Notes: generated by a model not told the origin, from the letters alone. A DNA stretch of 11,982 nucleotides from CAZGMC01 sp964526565 (GCA_964526565.1 CAZGMC010000115.1:1-11982), one strand, 5' to 3'. Counted from the first letter of the stretch, positions 1 to 10,094 are shown. Numbers and translations: made by a program.

Positions 1-1
1 C

Positions 2-67
2 ACGCCCCCGACCCCGACCCCGCCCACTCCACAGCCCACGCCGCGCGGCAGCGGCACCAGGAAATAG
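2..67 (+). CDS. Possible 3' end of an upstream gene with a Thr/Pro-rich tail (partial)
   Basis: The second forward frame from the left edge reads TPPTPTPPTPQPTPRGSGTRK followed by TAG at 65-67. Alternating Thr/Pro is typical of low-complexity linkers or tails, and third codon positions are mostly G or C, as in real genes of this genome. The gene body lies outside the window, so no function can be given. If genuine, it is the gene just upstream of the methyltransferase at 281, about 210 nt away. The Pro-rich tail does not look like a borosin core, because backbone N-methylation needs an amide NH that proline lacks. The minus strand is also open here in two frames, so this call is weak. Confidence 0.25.
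   Translation, partial: TPPTPTPPTPQPTPRGSGTRK
5..25 (-). other. Four-run G tract, potential G-quadruplex (minus strand)
   Basis: On the minus strand this stretch is four runs of three to five G separated by one or two bases (plus-strand pattern C5-GA-C4-GA-C4-G-C3). This satisfies the simple four-run, short-loop rule for a G-quadruplex. It is also a short GA-spaced repeat, so it may only reflect repetitive Thr/Pro codons in the overlapping plus-strand frame. No function is implied. Confidence 0.3.
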
Positions 68-198
68 GCACCGGTCCCCGGGGCGCACGGCGGACGGTGG
101 CACCGCCCGCCGCATTGGCCTCGCCCATCTGGCGGCCGGACCGCGCGGCCGGCTCGACCGTACCCGTTGCCTCGAGAACCGGACCATCGCCGCGCCCT

Positions 199-227
199 TT
201 GACACGCGCAGGCCGTCGGTGAATCGT
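199..227 (+). promoter_or_regulatory. Candidate sigma70-type promoter for the borosin methyltransferase
   Basis: A perfect TTGACA -35 element lies at 199-204. A 17-base spacer leads to AATCGT at 222-227, which matches only three of six -10 consensus positions. The -35 is rare enough in GC-rich DNA to notice, but the weak -10 keeps this tentative. Its position about 55 nt ahead of the start codon would give the methyltransferase its own transcript. Confidence 0.3.
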
Positions 228-280
228 AGCCGGCCCGGTGCCGTCAGGCTCGGTCCGGACCGCCGTCGAAAGAAGGAAGC

Positions 281-1060
281 ATGATGAAGAAAGGGTCGCT
301 GGTCATCGTCGGGACCGGCATCAAGACCGTCGGCCACCTGACCATGGAGGCCGTCGCCTGGCTGGAGCAGGCCGACAGGGTGCTCTACGTCGTCGGCGAC
401 CCGGTGGCAGAGGAGACCATCCGCCGGCTCAATCCCGATGCCGCGGAGTCGCTCTACCACCTGTACGGCGAGGGCAAGCCGCGCATGCAGACCTACATGG
501 AGATGGTCGCCCGCATCCTGGAGTGCGTGCGCGACGGCATGCTGACCTGCGGCGCCTTCTACGGCCATCCCGGCGTGTTCGCCTTCCCCTCGCACGAGTC
601 GATCCGCCAGGCCCGCGCCGAAGGTTACGAGGCGCGCATGCTGCCGGGCATCTCGGCCGAGGACTGCCTGTTCGCCGACCTGGGTGTCGACCCGGCCATG
701 AACGGCTGCCAGTCCTACGAGGCCACCGACTTCCTGATGAACGGCCGGCGCATCGACCCGTCAAGCCAGGTCGTGCTGTGGCAGATCGGCGTCATCGGCG
801 ACTGGACCTACAAGAAGCACGGCTACGATCTGAGCGCCCTGCCGCTGCTGATCGAGCGGCTGTGCCAGTCCTACTCGCCCTTCCACGAAGTGTTCGTCTA
901 CGAGGCGGCCGTCTACCCGAACTGCGGGCCGGTCATCCGCAAGGTGCCGATCCATGCGCTCGCCCAGGCCGGCGTGTCGGCCATCTCCACCCTGTACATC
1001 CCGCCGGCCCAGCCTGCGGCGCCCGACATGACCCTGTACCGCCGCCTCGGTCTCGCCTGA
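281..1060 (+). CDS. Borosin-type peptide backbone alpha-N-methyltransferase (stand-alone, SonM/OphMA-like)
   Basis: This is a 259-residue member of the tetrapyrrole-methylase fold. It has the glycine-rich SAM-site start (GSLVIVGTGI, residues 5-14), FYGHPGVF (93-100) and the block LPGISAEDCLFADLG. These blocks match the borosin enzymes OphMA (fungal) and SonM (Shewanella), which transfer methyl groups from SAM to backbone amides of a ribosomal precursor peptide. The residues implicated in OphMA catalysis (Tyr63, Tyr66, Arg72, Tyr76, Tyr98) correspond to Tyr59, Tyr62, Arg68, Tyr72 and Tyr94, a constant offset of four. The protein ends shortly after STLYIPP, where OphMA continues into a clasp and core, so the substrate must be a separate protein, as in split borosins. 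No precursor-like frame is visible nearby. AAGGA at 273-277 is 3 nt from ATG 281 and 6 nt from ATG 284, so Met2 may be the true start. Family recalled from memory; the substrate is unknown. Confidence 0.88.
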   Translation: MMKKGSLVIVGTGIKTVGHLTMEAVAWLEQADRVLYVVGDPVAEETIRRLNPDAAESLYHLYGEGKPRMQTYMEMVARILECVRDGMLTCGAFYGHPGVFAFPSHESIRQARAEGYEARMLPGISAEDCLFADLGVDPAMNGCQSYEATDFLMNGRRIDPSSQVVLWQIGVIGDWTYKKHGYDLSALPLLIERLCQSYSPFHEVFVYEAAVYPNCGPVIRKVPIHALAQAGVSAISTLYIPPAQPAAPDMTLYRRLGLA

Positions 1061-1084
1061 CGGACGTCCGGCGGGCCGGCCGGC

Positions 1085-2080
1085 TCACGCCACCGGCAGC
1101 GCGTCGGCCTCGGGGTCGGCCGGGTCGAAGCCCAGCAGCCGCCACGTCTCGGCCATGTGCGGCGGCAGCGGCGCCGTCACGTCGATGACGCGTCGCCCGC
1201 CGCCCGGCCGCGGGTGCGGCACGACCAGCCGGCGGGCATGCAACTGCAGCCGCACAGCCTCCGCCATCCCCGGCAGGACCGCCGCCGCGGCCCCGTACTT
1301 GCCATCGCCCAGGATCGGCGTACCCAACGCCACGCAGTGGGCGCGCAGCTGGTGGGTGCGCCCGGTCAGCGGCTCCAGCGCCAGCCACGCGGTCCGCTTG
1401 CCGGCCCGCTCCACGGTACGGAACACGGTCACCGCCGGCCGGCCCTGGTCGGCCGCCGGTGCCACCAGCTCGCCGCCGCGGCGGCCGGCGCCGGCCTGCC
1501 TGGCCAGCGGCACCGCGATGCGGCCCTCCTGCGGCGGCGCCCCGACCACGATCGCCCAATAGAGCTTCTTCGCATCGCGACCGCGGAAGGCGGCCGTCAG
1601 GGTGCGCGCCGCCGCCGCGGTGCGAGCCAGCAGCAGCACGCCGCTGGTATCGCGGTCGAGCCGGTGCACCAGCCGCGGCCGCTCCGCCGCGTCGAAGCGC
1701 AGCGCATCGAGCATGGCGTCGAGCGAGCGCGCCACCTTGGTGCCGCCCTGCACCGCCAGGCCGGCCGGCTTGTCGACGGCCAGCACGTCCTCGTCCCTGT
1801 AGAGCACGCGCCGGCGCAGCTCGGCCGCCTCATGAGGCGGCACCGGGGCCGGGCCGGGCTGCGGCGGCGGCGGCACCACCACCGGCGGCACCCGCACCGC
1901 CTGCCCCGCCTCGAGCCGGGCGCCGGCCTTGGCGCGGCGGCCGTCGACACGGATCTGGCCGGTGCGCAGCAGCCGCTCGATCATGCCGTGGCCGAGCTGC
2001 GGGAACTGCCGGTGCAGCCAGCGGTCGAGTCGCATGCCGGCGTCGTCGGCACCGACCGGAATCAGCCGCACCTCGGTCAT
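1085..2080 (-). CDS. rluC: RluC/RluD-family 23S rRNA pseudouridine synthase
   Basis: Isomerises specific uridines of 23S rRNA to pseudouridine during large-subunit assembly in the cytoplasm. The 331-residue length is normal. Residues 16-65 form an S4 RNA-binding domain (MRLDRWLHRQFPQL..., then GQIRVDGRRAKAG). A proline-rich linker spans about 65-82 and the catalytic domain follows. The catalytic motif HRLDRDTSG is at 139-147 with Asp142 as the expected nucleophile, and GRTHQLRAH is at 240-248. DVLAVDKPAGLAVQGG (98-113) is also characteristic. RluC modifies positions 955, 2504 and 2580 in E. coli; RluD and other paralogues share the layout, so the exact target is inferred. The linker and low-homology tail make it slightly longer than the minimal enzyme. 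It converges on the methyltransferase with a 24-nt gap. A strong hairpin touches the start codon. Confidence 0.9.
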   Translation of the reverse strand: MTEVRLIPVGADDAGMRLDRWLHRQFPQLGHGMIERLLRTGQIRVDGRRAKAGARLEAGQAVRVPPVVVPPPPQPGPAPVPPHEAAELRRRVLYRDEDVLAVDKPAGLAVQGGTKVARSLDAMLDALRFDAAERPRLVHRLDRDTSGVLLLARTAAAARTLTAAFRGRDAKKLYWAIVVGAPPQEGRIAVPLARQAGAGRRGGELVAPAADQGRPAVTVFRTVERAGKRTAWLALEPLTGRTHQLRAHCVALGTPILGDGKYGAAAAVLPGMAEAVRLQLHARRLVVPHPRPGGGRRVIDVTAPLPPHMAETWRLLGFDPADPEADALPVA

Positions 2081-2106
2081 GGCGCCCCGCCGTCACGGCG
2101 GGCGCC
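2081..2106 (-). other. Hairpin abutting the rluC start codon
   Basis: GGCGCCCCGCCG (2081-2092) and CGGCGGGCGCC (2096-2106) are inverted repeats with one bulged C and a three-base loop (TCA). In the rluC transcript the hairpin ends directly at the AUG, and the only purine-rich ribosome-binding candidate (GGCGGGG) lies inside the stem. It could limit initiation, or simply be a GC-rich chance structure. Nothing else is recognised in 2107-2274. Confidence 0.4.
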
Positions 2107-2274
2107 GGCCCGGCAGGCGCCATGGTGGCCGGGCCGCACCGGGCGCGGCACGGCGTCGCAGGCCGTGCGGGTCGGAGGAGCGTCTGCGGACATGCTGCGC
2201 TGTTAGGCCCGACCGGACCGACGCGCAAGCCCCGTGTCGCGGCCTCCCTGGTCGAATGTTGCGCATGCAGCCGC

Positions 2275-2673
2275 ATACTCGCCGGCGCCGGCGCCGACAC
2301 GTTCAGGTGGTCGGCCGCCGATGACGATGACGATGACGATGGCGATGGCGATGGCGATGGCGATGGCGATGGCGATGGCCGTGACCGAATCATGGACTTC
2401 GACCTGGGCCAGGGCGATGTCATCGATGTATCGGACCTGCTCGTCGCCTACGACCCCGCGTCCCGTGTCCCGTCGGACTACCTGTCGTTCAAGAAGAGCG
2501 GCCGCGACACCGTGGTGAAGGTCGATGCCGCTGGCGCCGGGCCGGGCGCCGGCTCGGTCGAGGTGTCGCTGATCAATGTGGACCTGTTCGGCGCCTTTGG
2601 CATCGGGCCGGGCGCCGCGGCGAACGCCGAGCTGATCGCCGCCATGCACGCAGCCAACGCTCTGGTGGCATGA
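2275..2673 (+). pseudogene. 5'-truncated remnant of a type I-secreted protein (C-terminal secretion domain)
   Basis: The frame ending at 2673 encodes only the last ~130 residues of a protein of the RTX/VCBS type. It starts at the end of a calcium-binding repeat (ILAGAGADTFRW), continues with an Asp/Gly run, then DRIMDFDLGQGDVIDVSDLL, and ends in AELIAAMHAANALVA. These are hallmarks of the ~110-residue C-terminal type I secretion domain (T1SS_VCA0849-like), also present at the end of the neighbouring adhesin. No credible start exists: the nearest in-frame ATG upstream (2122) would add about 50 residues of Arg/Ala-rich sequence with no domain, and the frame further up runs antisense through rluC. 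An internal ATG at 2392 would cut the domain. The simplest reading is a decayed or deleted tandem copy of the adhesin. A short functional protein is not excluded. Confidence 0.7.
2320..2379 (+). repeat. Ten hexanucleotide repeats (GATGAC x3, GATGGC x7)
   Basis: Sixty bases of uninterrupted six-base units, encoding DDDDDD followed by seven DG pairs in the secretion-domain remnant. Six-base units keep the frame, so slippage would change only the length of the acidic spacer. The tract sits between the ADTFRW motif and the DRIMDFDL motif, where family members usually have a short Asp/Gly-rich loop. Confidence 0.95.
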
Positions 2674-2763
2674 TGCGGCGCAGCGGGGTTCCGCGCAGCA
2701 CGGCACATCAACCGGCTGCCCCGACGCCGCTGCAAGGAAAGATTTGCCCGCGGTTTGGATAAT

Positions 2764-2796
2764 AAAAGTTAACGTTTAGATAAAATGACCACTTTT
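2764..2796 (+). promoter_or_regulatory. AT-rich block with inverted repeat upstream of the adhesin promoter
   Basis: About 2755-2800 is strikingly AT-rich for this window. It contains the inverted repeat AAAAGT (2764-2769) / ACTTTT (2791-2796) and the overlapping palindromes GTTAAC (2768-2773) and AACGTT (2771-2776). It lies immediately before the -35 element at 2799, a usual place for an activator site or an UP-like element. No specific regulator is recognised. Confidence 0.4.
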
Positions 2797-2798
2797 GC

Positions 2799-2827
2799 TT
2801 GACAGGTACGGCATCCATGCCGATCAT
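2799..2827 (+). promoter_or_regulatory. Candidate sigma70-type promoter of the adhesin gene
   Basis: A perfect TTGACA at 2799-2804 is followed after exactly 17 bases by GATCAT at 2822-2827, which matches four of six -10 positions including the key second A and final T. Transcription would start near 2834, giving a leader of roughly 90 nt before the ATG at 2926. The AT-rich flank strengthens the call. Confidence 0.55.
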
Positions 2828-2834
2828 AGGGGAT

Positions 2835-2883
2835 GCTGCGTGTATCGGGCCGCAAACCCCGTTGGCGCGCGGTTGCACGCAGC
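2835..2883 (+). other. Inverted repeat in the adhesin leader
   Basis: GCTGCGTG (2835-2842) and CACGCAGC (2876-2883) are perfect 8-base inverted repeats enclosing 33 bases, with a possible inner CCGC/GCGG pairing. The left arm begins almost at the predicted transcription start, so the leader RNA could fold with its 5' end tied into a stem. It matches no riboswitch known to me. Confidence 0.35.
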
Positions 2884-2925
2884 CACGGAACCGCGGTCGC
2901 CGCATGAAGGGTGGGAGAGCAGGAT

Positions 2926-6456
<3,531 letters not shown>

Positions 6457-6497
6457 ACTGAACGCCCCGGCCGGGTCCGCCCGGCAGTCCGCTCATC

Positions 6498-6530
6498 CGG
6501 CCGCCGGGCCCCGTCCGGCGGCCGCTTGCG
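6498..6530 (+). terminator. Probable terminator after the adhesin gene
   Basis: A perfect 10-bp stem (CGGCCGCCGG at 6498-6507, CCGGCGGCCG at 6515-6524) with a seven-base loop lies about 40 nt after the adhesin stop. The downstream T content is low (CTTGCGTTT), so this is an atypical intrinsic terminator at best. The remainder of 6457-6636 holds no other clear signal. Confidence 0.5.
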
Positions 6531-6636
6531 TTTCGGCCCGCATGGCAGGGCCGCGGCACTGCACCGCCGGCCGCTCCTGGCAATCGCCCGGCCGACGCGC
6601 CAAATCTCCGGCAAGTCTCGCGCTCAAACCCGCGCC

Positions 6637-6642
6637 GGAGGA
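6637..6642 (+). promoter_or_regulatory. Ribosome binding site of the acyl-CoA dehydrogenase gene
   Basis: GGAGGA with a five-base spacer to ATG 6648. It is the clearest Shine-Dalgarno on the plus strand in this window and it fixes this start. Confidence 0.85.
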
Positions 6643-6647
6643 TTGCC

Positions 6648-8480
6648 ATGGTGCCCTATGCCGCGCCGCTGAAGGACATGCGTTTCGTGCTCCGGCACCT
6701 GGCCCGGCTGGAGGATCTGAACGCCCTGCCCGGCTACGAGGACGCCACACCCGATCTGGTCGATGCGGTGCTGGAGGAGGCCGGCAGGCTGGCCACCGAG
6801 GTGCTGGCCCCGCTCAACCACCTCGGTGACCAGGCCGGCAGCACCTTCGAGAACGGCGTCGTCCGCACCCCGCCCGGCTTCAGGGAGGCGTACGCCCACT
6901 ACCGCGACAACGGCTGGAACGCCGTCCCGTTCGACCCCGAATACGGCGGCCAGGGCCTGCCCTGGGCGGTGGCGCTGGCGGTGCAGGAGATGTGGCATTC
7001 GGCCAACATGTCGTTCGGCCTGTGCCCGCTGCTCAACCAGGGCGCGGTGGAGCTGCTCCAGGCGCACGGCACGGCGGAGCTGAAGGCCACCTACCTGCCG
7101 AAGCTGATCTCCGGCGAGTGGACCGGCACCATGAACCTGACCGAGCCGCAGGCCGGCTCGGACCTGTCGCAGATCCGCACCCGCGCGGTGCGCGACGGCG
7201 GCGCCTACCGCCTGACCGGGCAGAAGGTGTTCATTACCTATGGCGAGCACGACCTGTCCGACAACATCGTGCACATGGTGCTGGCCCGCCTGCCCGACGC
7301 GCCGCCCGGCACCCGCGGCATCAGCGTGTTCCTGGTGCCCAAATACCTGCCCAACCCCGACGGCTCGCCCGGCCCGCGCAACGACGTGCACTGCGTGTCC
7401 ATCGAGCACAAGCTGGGCATCCGCGCCAGCCCGACCGCCGTCATGTCCTACGGCGACAACGGCGGCGCGGTCGGGTTCCTGATCGGCGAGGAGAACCGCG
7501 GCCTGGCCTGCATGTTCACGATGATGAACAATGCCCGCCTGTGCGTCGGCCTGGAGGGCGTGGCCATCGCCGAGCGCGCCTACCAGCAGGCCCGCGACTA
7601 CGCCCGCGAGCGGGTGCAGAGCCGCCCCCTGACCGACGACTCCGGCAACGGCACCGGCAACGACAGCGGCCCCGGCCCCAGCAACGGGCCGGTGACGATC
7701 ATCCACCACCCCGGCGTGCGGCGCAAGCTGTTGACCATGCGCGCCGTCACCGAGGCCGGCCGCGCCCTGGCCTACGAGACCGCCGCCGGGATGGACATCG
7801 CCCGCCACCACCCGGACGCCGCCGTGCGCGCCCGTGCCCAGGCGCGGGTCGACCTGATGACCCCGGTGGTCAAGGCGTGGTGCACCGACATGGGCTGCGA
7901 AGTCGCCTCGCTGGGCATCCAGGTGCACGGCGGAATGGGCTATGTCGAGGAGACCGGCGCCGCCCAGCACTACCGCGACGCGCGCATCACGCCGATCTAC
8001 GAAGGCACCAACGGCATCCAGGCCGCCGACCTGGTGTTCCGCAAGGTCGGCCGCGACCACGGCCTGGCCGCCGGCGCCTGCATCGCCGAGCTGCGGGCGC
8101 TGGACGAGGCGCTGGCCGCCGCCCCCGGCGAGGACATGGCCGCCATCCGCGTGCGCCTAGCCGAGGGCATCGACAGCCTGGCGGCAGCCACCGACTGGCT
8201 GGTCGACACCACGGCCACCGACCCGGTCGCCGCCGCCGCCGGCGCCGCCCACTATCTGCGCCTGTTCGGCATCGTCGCCGGCGGTGCCGTGATGGCCCGT
8301 GCCGCCCTGGCCGCGCTCGACGACCTGCGCGATCCCGGCGCCGACTTCGCCTTCAATGAGGCCAAGGTGATCACCGCCCGCTTCTATGCCGAGCAGATCC
8401 TGCCCCAGGCTGGCGGCCTGCTGGTGCCGCTGCGCGACGGCCACCGCACCGTCATGGCACTGGCCGAGGACCGGTTCTGA
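6648..8480 (+). CDS. Acyl-CoA dehydrogenase, DmdC-like
   Basis: A flavoenzyme that oxidises acyl-CoA to 2-enoyl-CoA and passes electrons to ETF, in the cytoplasm. At 610 residues it matches the long subfamily that includes 3-methylmercaptopropionyl-CoA dehydrogenase (DmdC), which has extra N- and C-terminal domains. Visible: N-terminal helical domain (about 80-155), the FAD/substrate motif MNLTEPQAGSDL (162-173), SIEHKLGIRASPTAVM (251 on), VHGGMGY (about 426), and YEGTNGIQ with the expected catalytic base Glu452. The extra C-terminal domain occupies about 480-610. Residues 329-348 form a Gly/Asn/Ser/Pro-rich loop longer than usual for the family. The substrate cannot be read from sequence: fatty acyl, phenylacyl or methylmercaptopropionyl are all possible, and no other beta-oxidation gene lies in the window. 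Confidence 0.92.
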   Translation: MVPYAAPLKDMRFVLRHLARLEDLNALPGYEDATPDLVDAVLEEAGRLATEVLAPLNHLGDQAGSTFENGVVRTPPGFREAYAHYRDNGWNAVPFDPEYGGQGLPWAVALAVQEMWHSANMSFGLCPLLNQGAVELLQAHGTAELKATYLPKLISGEWTGTMNLTEPQAGSDLSQIRTRAVRDGGAYRLTGQKVFITYGEHDLSDNIVHMVLARLPDAPPGTRGISVFLVPKYLPNPDGSPGPRNDVHCVSIEHKLGIRASPTAVMSYGDNGGAVGFLIGEENRGLACMFTMMNNARLCVGLEGVAIAERAYQQARDYARERVQSRPLTDDSGNGTGNDSGPGPSNGPVTIIHHPGVRRKLLTMRAVTEAGRALAYETAAGMDIARHHPDAAVRARAQARVDLMTPVVKAWCTDMGCEVASLGIQVHGGMGYVEETGAAQHYRDARITPIYEGTNGIQAADLVFRKVGRDHGLAAGACIAELRALDEALAAAPGEDMAAIRVRLAEGIDSLAAATDWLVDTTATDPVAAAAGAAHYLRLFGIVAGGAVMARAALAALDDLRDPGADFAFNEAKVITARFYAEQILPQAGGLLVPLRDGHRTVMALAEDRF

Positions 8481-8540
8481 GCCGCGCGAGTCGACACGCC
8501 CTGCCGAATCCGGCATAAGCGTCGCCACAGGGGACAACCG

Positions 8541-8565
8541 GGGCGGCCACCGAAGGGCGCCGCCC
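8541..8565 (+). terminator. Weak hairpin between the dehydrogenase and CapA-like genes
   Basis: GGGCGGC (8541-8547) and GCCGCCC (8559-8565) could pair around an 11-base loop in the 104-nt spacer. There is no T run. A smaller hairpin (TGCCG/CGGCA, 8502-8515) lies just upstream. Either may attenuate read-through, but both could be chance in such GC-rich DNA. Confidence 0.2.
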
Positions 8566-8584
8566 GCCGGACTCGGGGGGCACC

Positions 8585-10009
8585 GTGATCCGCATCCACA
8601 TCGAGCTGCCGGGCCCGGCGGCGGCCGCGCTGGCCGTTGCCGCCTTCCTCCTGTCTGCCGGGGGCGCGCCCGTGTCCGCCGCAGCGACGGAGGCCACGGC
8701 GCCTGAGGCCCGCGACGCCGCGTTCATCCGCGCCACGCTGCGCCCGGCCGGCGGCGGCCCGTTCGCCGTGCCACTGCCGCCGCGCCGGCCCGAGCCGCCG
8801 CCGCTGCCCGCCGCCCTGCGCGTGCCGGCACCGCCGGGCTGCGACGGCGAACCGATGCTGCGCTTCGTCTCAGAGACGGTGCCGGACAGCGAGATCGTCA
8901 TTGCCCTGGTCGGCGACGTGCTGCTGCACGGCAGCCTGCAGCGCCAGGCCTTCGCCCACCCGGAGGGCTTCCGCAGCCTGTGGGCCGAGGTCGAGGACAT
9001 CCTGCAGGGCGCCGACCTGGCCTACGCCAACCTGGAAGGCCCGATCGCCGAGGGCGTCGACAAGGTCGGCGGGCTTGTGGCAGCCCCGGTCGAGCATTTC
9101 GACGACTGGGTCTACAGCAGCTACCCGATGTTCAACTACCACCCGGCGCTGGCGCCGGCCTTGCGCGCCGCCGGGATCGACGTGGTTTCCACCGCCAACA
9201 ACCACTCGCTGGACCGCTTCGCCGTCGGTGCCGACCGTACCCTGCAGGCGGTGCAGGCCGCCGGCCTGGCCCATACCGGCACCCGCCCCAGCGACCGGCC
9301 CGACGCACCGTGGCACACCGTGACCCGCAGCGGCGACCGCAGCATCGCCTGGCTGGCCTGCACCTACGGCACCAACGGCATTCCCGACCGGGCCGGCCAG
9401 GTGCTGCTGTGCTTCGAGCAGCAGGACGAGGTGCTGGCCAGCATCGCCCGCCTGTCGGCCGACCCGGCCATCGACGCCGTGATCCTGACACCGCACTGGG
9501 GCAACGAGTACTGGCACGACCCGACCGCCCAGCAGCGCGCCCTGGCCCACGCCGCCATCGCCGCCGGCGCCGCCGCGGTGGTCGGCAGCCATCCCCACGT
9601 CGTCCAGCCGTGGGAACGCCACGTCACCGCCGGCGGCCGCGAGGGGTTCATCCTCTATTCGCTGGGCAACTTCGTCAGCGGCCAGCGCGAGCTGCCGCGG
9701 CGCACCGCGATCATCCTGCTGCTCGGGCTGGCCGAGACGCCTGACGGCCGCCTGACCGTGGCCGGCGCCCGCTATGTGCCGATCCGGTTCAACTTCCAGG
9801 CCGGCAACGGCCGCCCGCTGACCGTACAGGCGCTGGACCGAACCGGCGGCGGCGCCGACAGCCTGGCCCTCTTGGCCCGCCTGCTGGAACCCGCCAACAT
9901 CCACGCCGCCGACGCCCCCCTGACCACCCTGACCGACTGCGGCGGAGGGGCGGACCGTGCCGCGTTGCCCGCCTCGGACCGCGTGCTGACGGCGGAGCAG
10001 GCGCAATAG
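8585..10009 (+). CDS. CapA/PgsA-family exported metallophosphatase-like protein
   Basis: A 474-residue CapA-type protein. The family, first known from poly-gamma-glutamate capsule synthesis, has a calcineurin-like metallophosphatase fold. Key motifs are in order: GDVLLHG (110-116), NLEGP (149-153), ANNHSLD with Asn206/His207, HWGNEY (304-309), SHPHVVQP with His336 and His338, then YSLGNFVSGQ. The metal ligands of the fold are therefore present. Residues 10-32 form a hydrophobic segment with a likely signal-peptidase site after VSA (about 32), so the protein is predicted to be periplasmic or surface-associated. A Pro-rich stretch at about 56-85 links it to the catalytic domain. The GTG start has a G6 run four bases upstream. 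No pgsB or pgsC ligase genes are adjacent, so polymer synthesis is not supported by context; a role in cell-envelope polymer handling is only a family-level inference. Confidence 0.88.
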   Translation: MIRIHIELPGPAAAALAVAAFLLSAGGAPVSAAATEATAPEARDAAFIRATLRPAGGGPFAVPLPPRRPEPPPLPAALRVPAPPGCDGEPMLRFVSETVPDSEIVIALVGDVLLHGSLQRQAFAHPEGFRSLWAEVEDILQGADLAYANLEGPIAEGVDKVGGLVAAPVEHFDDWVYSSYPMFNYHPALAPALRAAGIDVVSTANNHSLDRFAVGADRTLQAVQAAGLAHTGTRPSDRPDAPWHTVTRSGDRSIAWLACTYGTNGIPDRAGQVLLCFEQQDEVLASIARLSADPAIDAVILTPHWGNEYWHDPTAQQRALAHAAIAAGAAAVVGSHPHVVQPWERHVTAGGREGFILYSLGNFVSGQRELPRRTAIILLLGLAETPDGRLTVAGARYVPIRFNFQAGNGRPLTVQALDRTGGGADSLALLARLLEPANIHAADAPLTTLTDCGGGADRAALPASDRVLTAEQAQ

Positions 10010-10094
10010 CCGCGGCATCGCCCTCCTCAGGTTGATGCTGAGCGACGCGAAGCGACCCGGCCGCGAACTGTCAGCCGCACGTCGGCCGTCCCGC

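Noticed and set aside
1..190. Minus-strand frame ending in a Gly/Val-rich stretch (GVGCGVGGVGVG) as a borosin core peptide
   Set aside because: No start codon with a ribosome site, the Gly/Val pattern is just the complement of the GA-spaced C runs, and it is divergent from the enzyme. It cannot be supported without the sequence to the left.
1061..1084. Palindromes GGACGTCC and GGCCGGCC between the converging methyltransferase and rluC genes as a bidirectional terminator
   Set aside because: The spacer is too short for a convincing stem-loop with U runs on either side; such palindromes are common at this GC content.
1157..2206. Plus-strand frames overlapping rluC
   Set aside because: They are Arg/Pro/His-rich shadows. 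RluC on the minus strand has its S4 domain and catalytic HRLDRDTSG motif.
1459..2274. Treating the secretion-domain frame as one 404-residue protein from 1459
   Set aside because: The first ~270 codons are antisense to rluC and low-complexity; homology-like sequence begins only near 2275.
6624..8060. Long minus-strand frame opposite the acyl-CoA dehydrogenase
   Set aside because: Its His/Gln/Ala/Gly/Val-rich translation has no domain logic, while the plus strand carries a complete conserved enzyme with catalytic residues.
8870..10018. Long minus-strand frame opposite the CapA-like gene
   Set aside because: Same pattern of antisense openness in GC-rich DNA; the plus strand has all CapA motifs.
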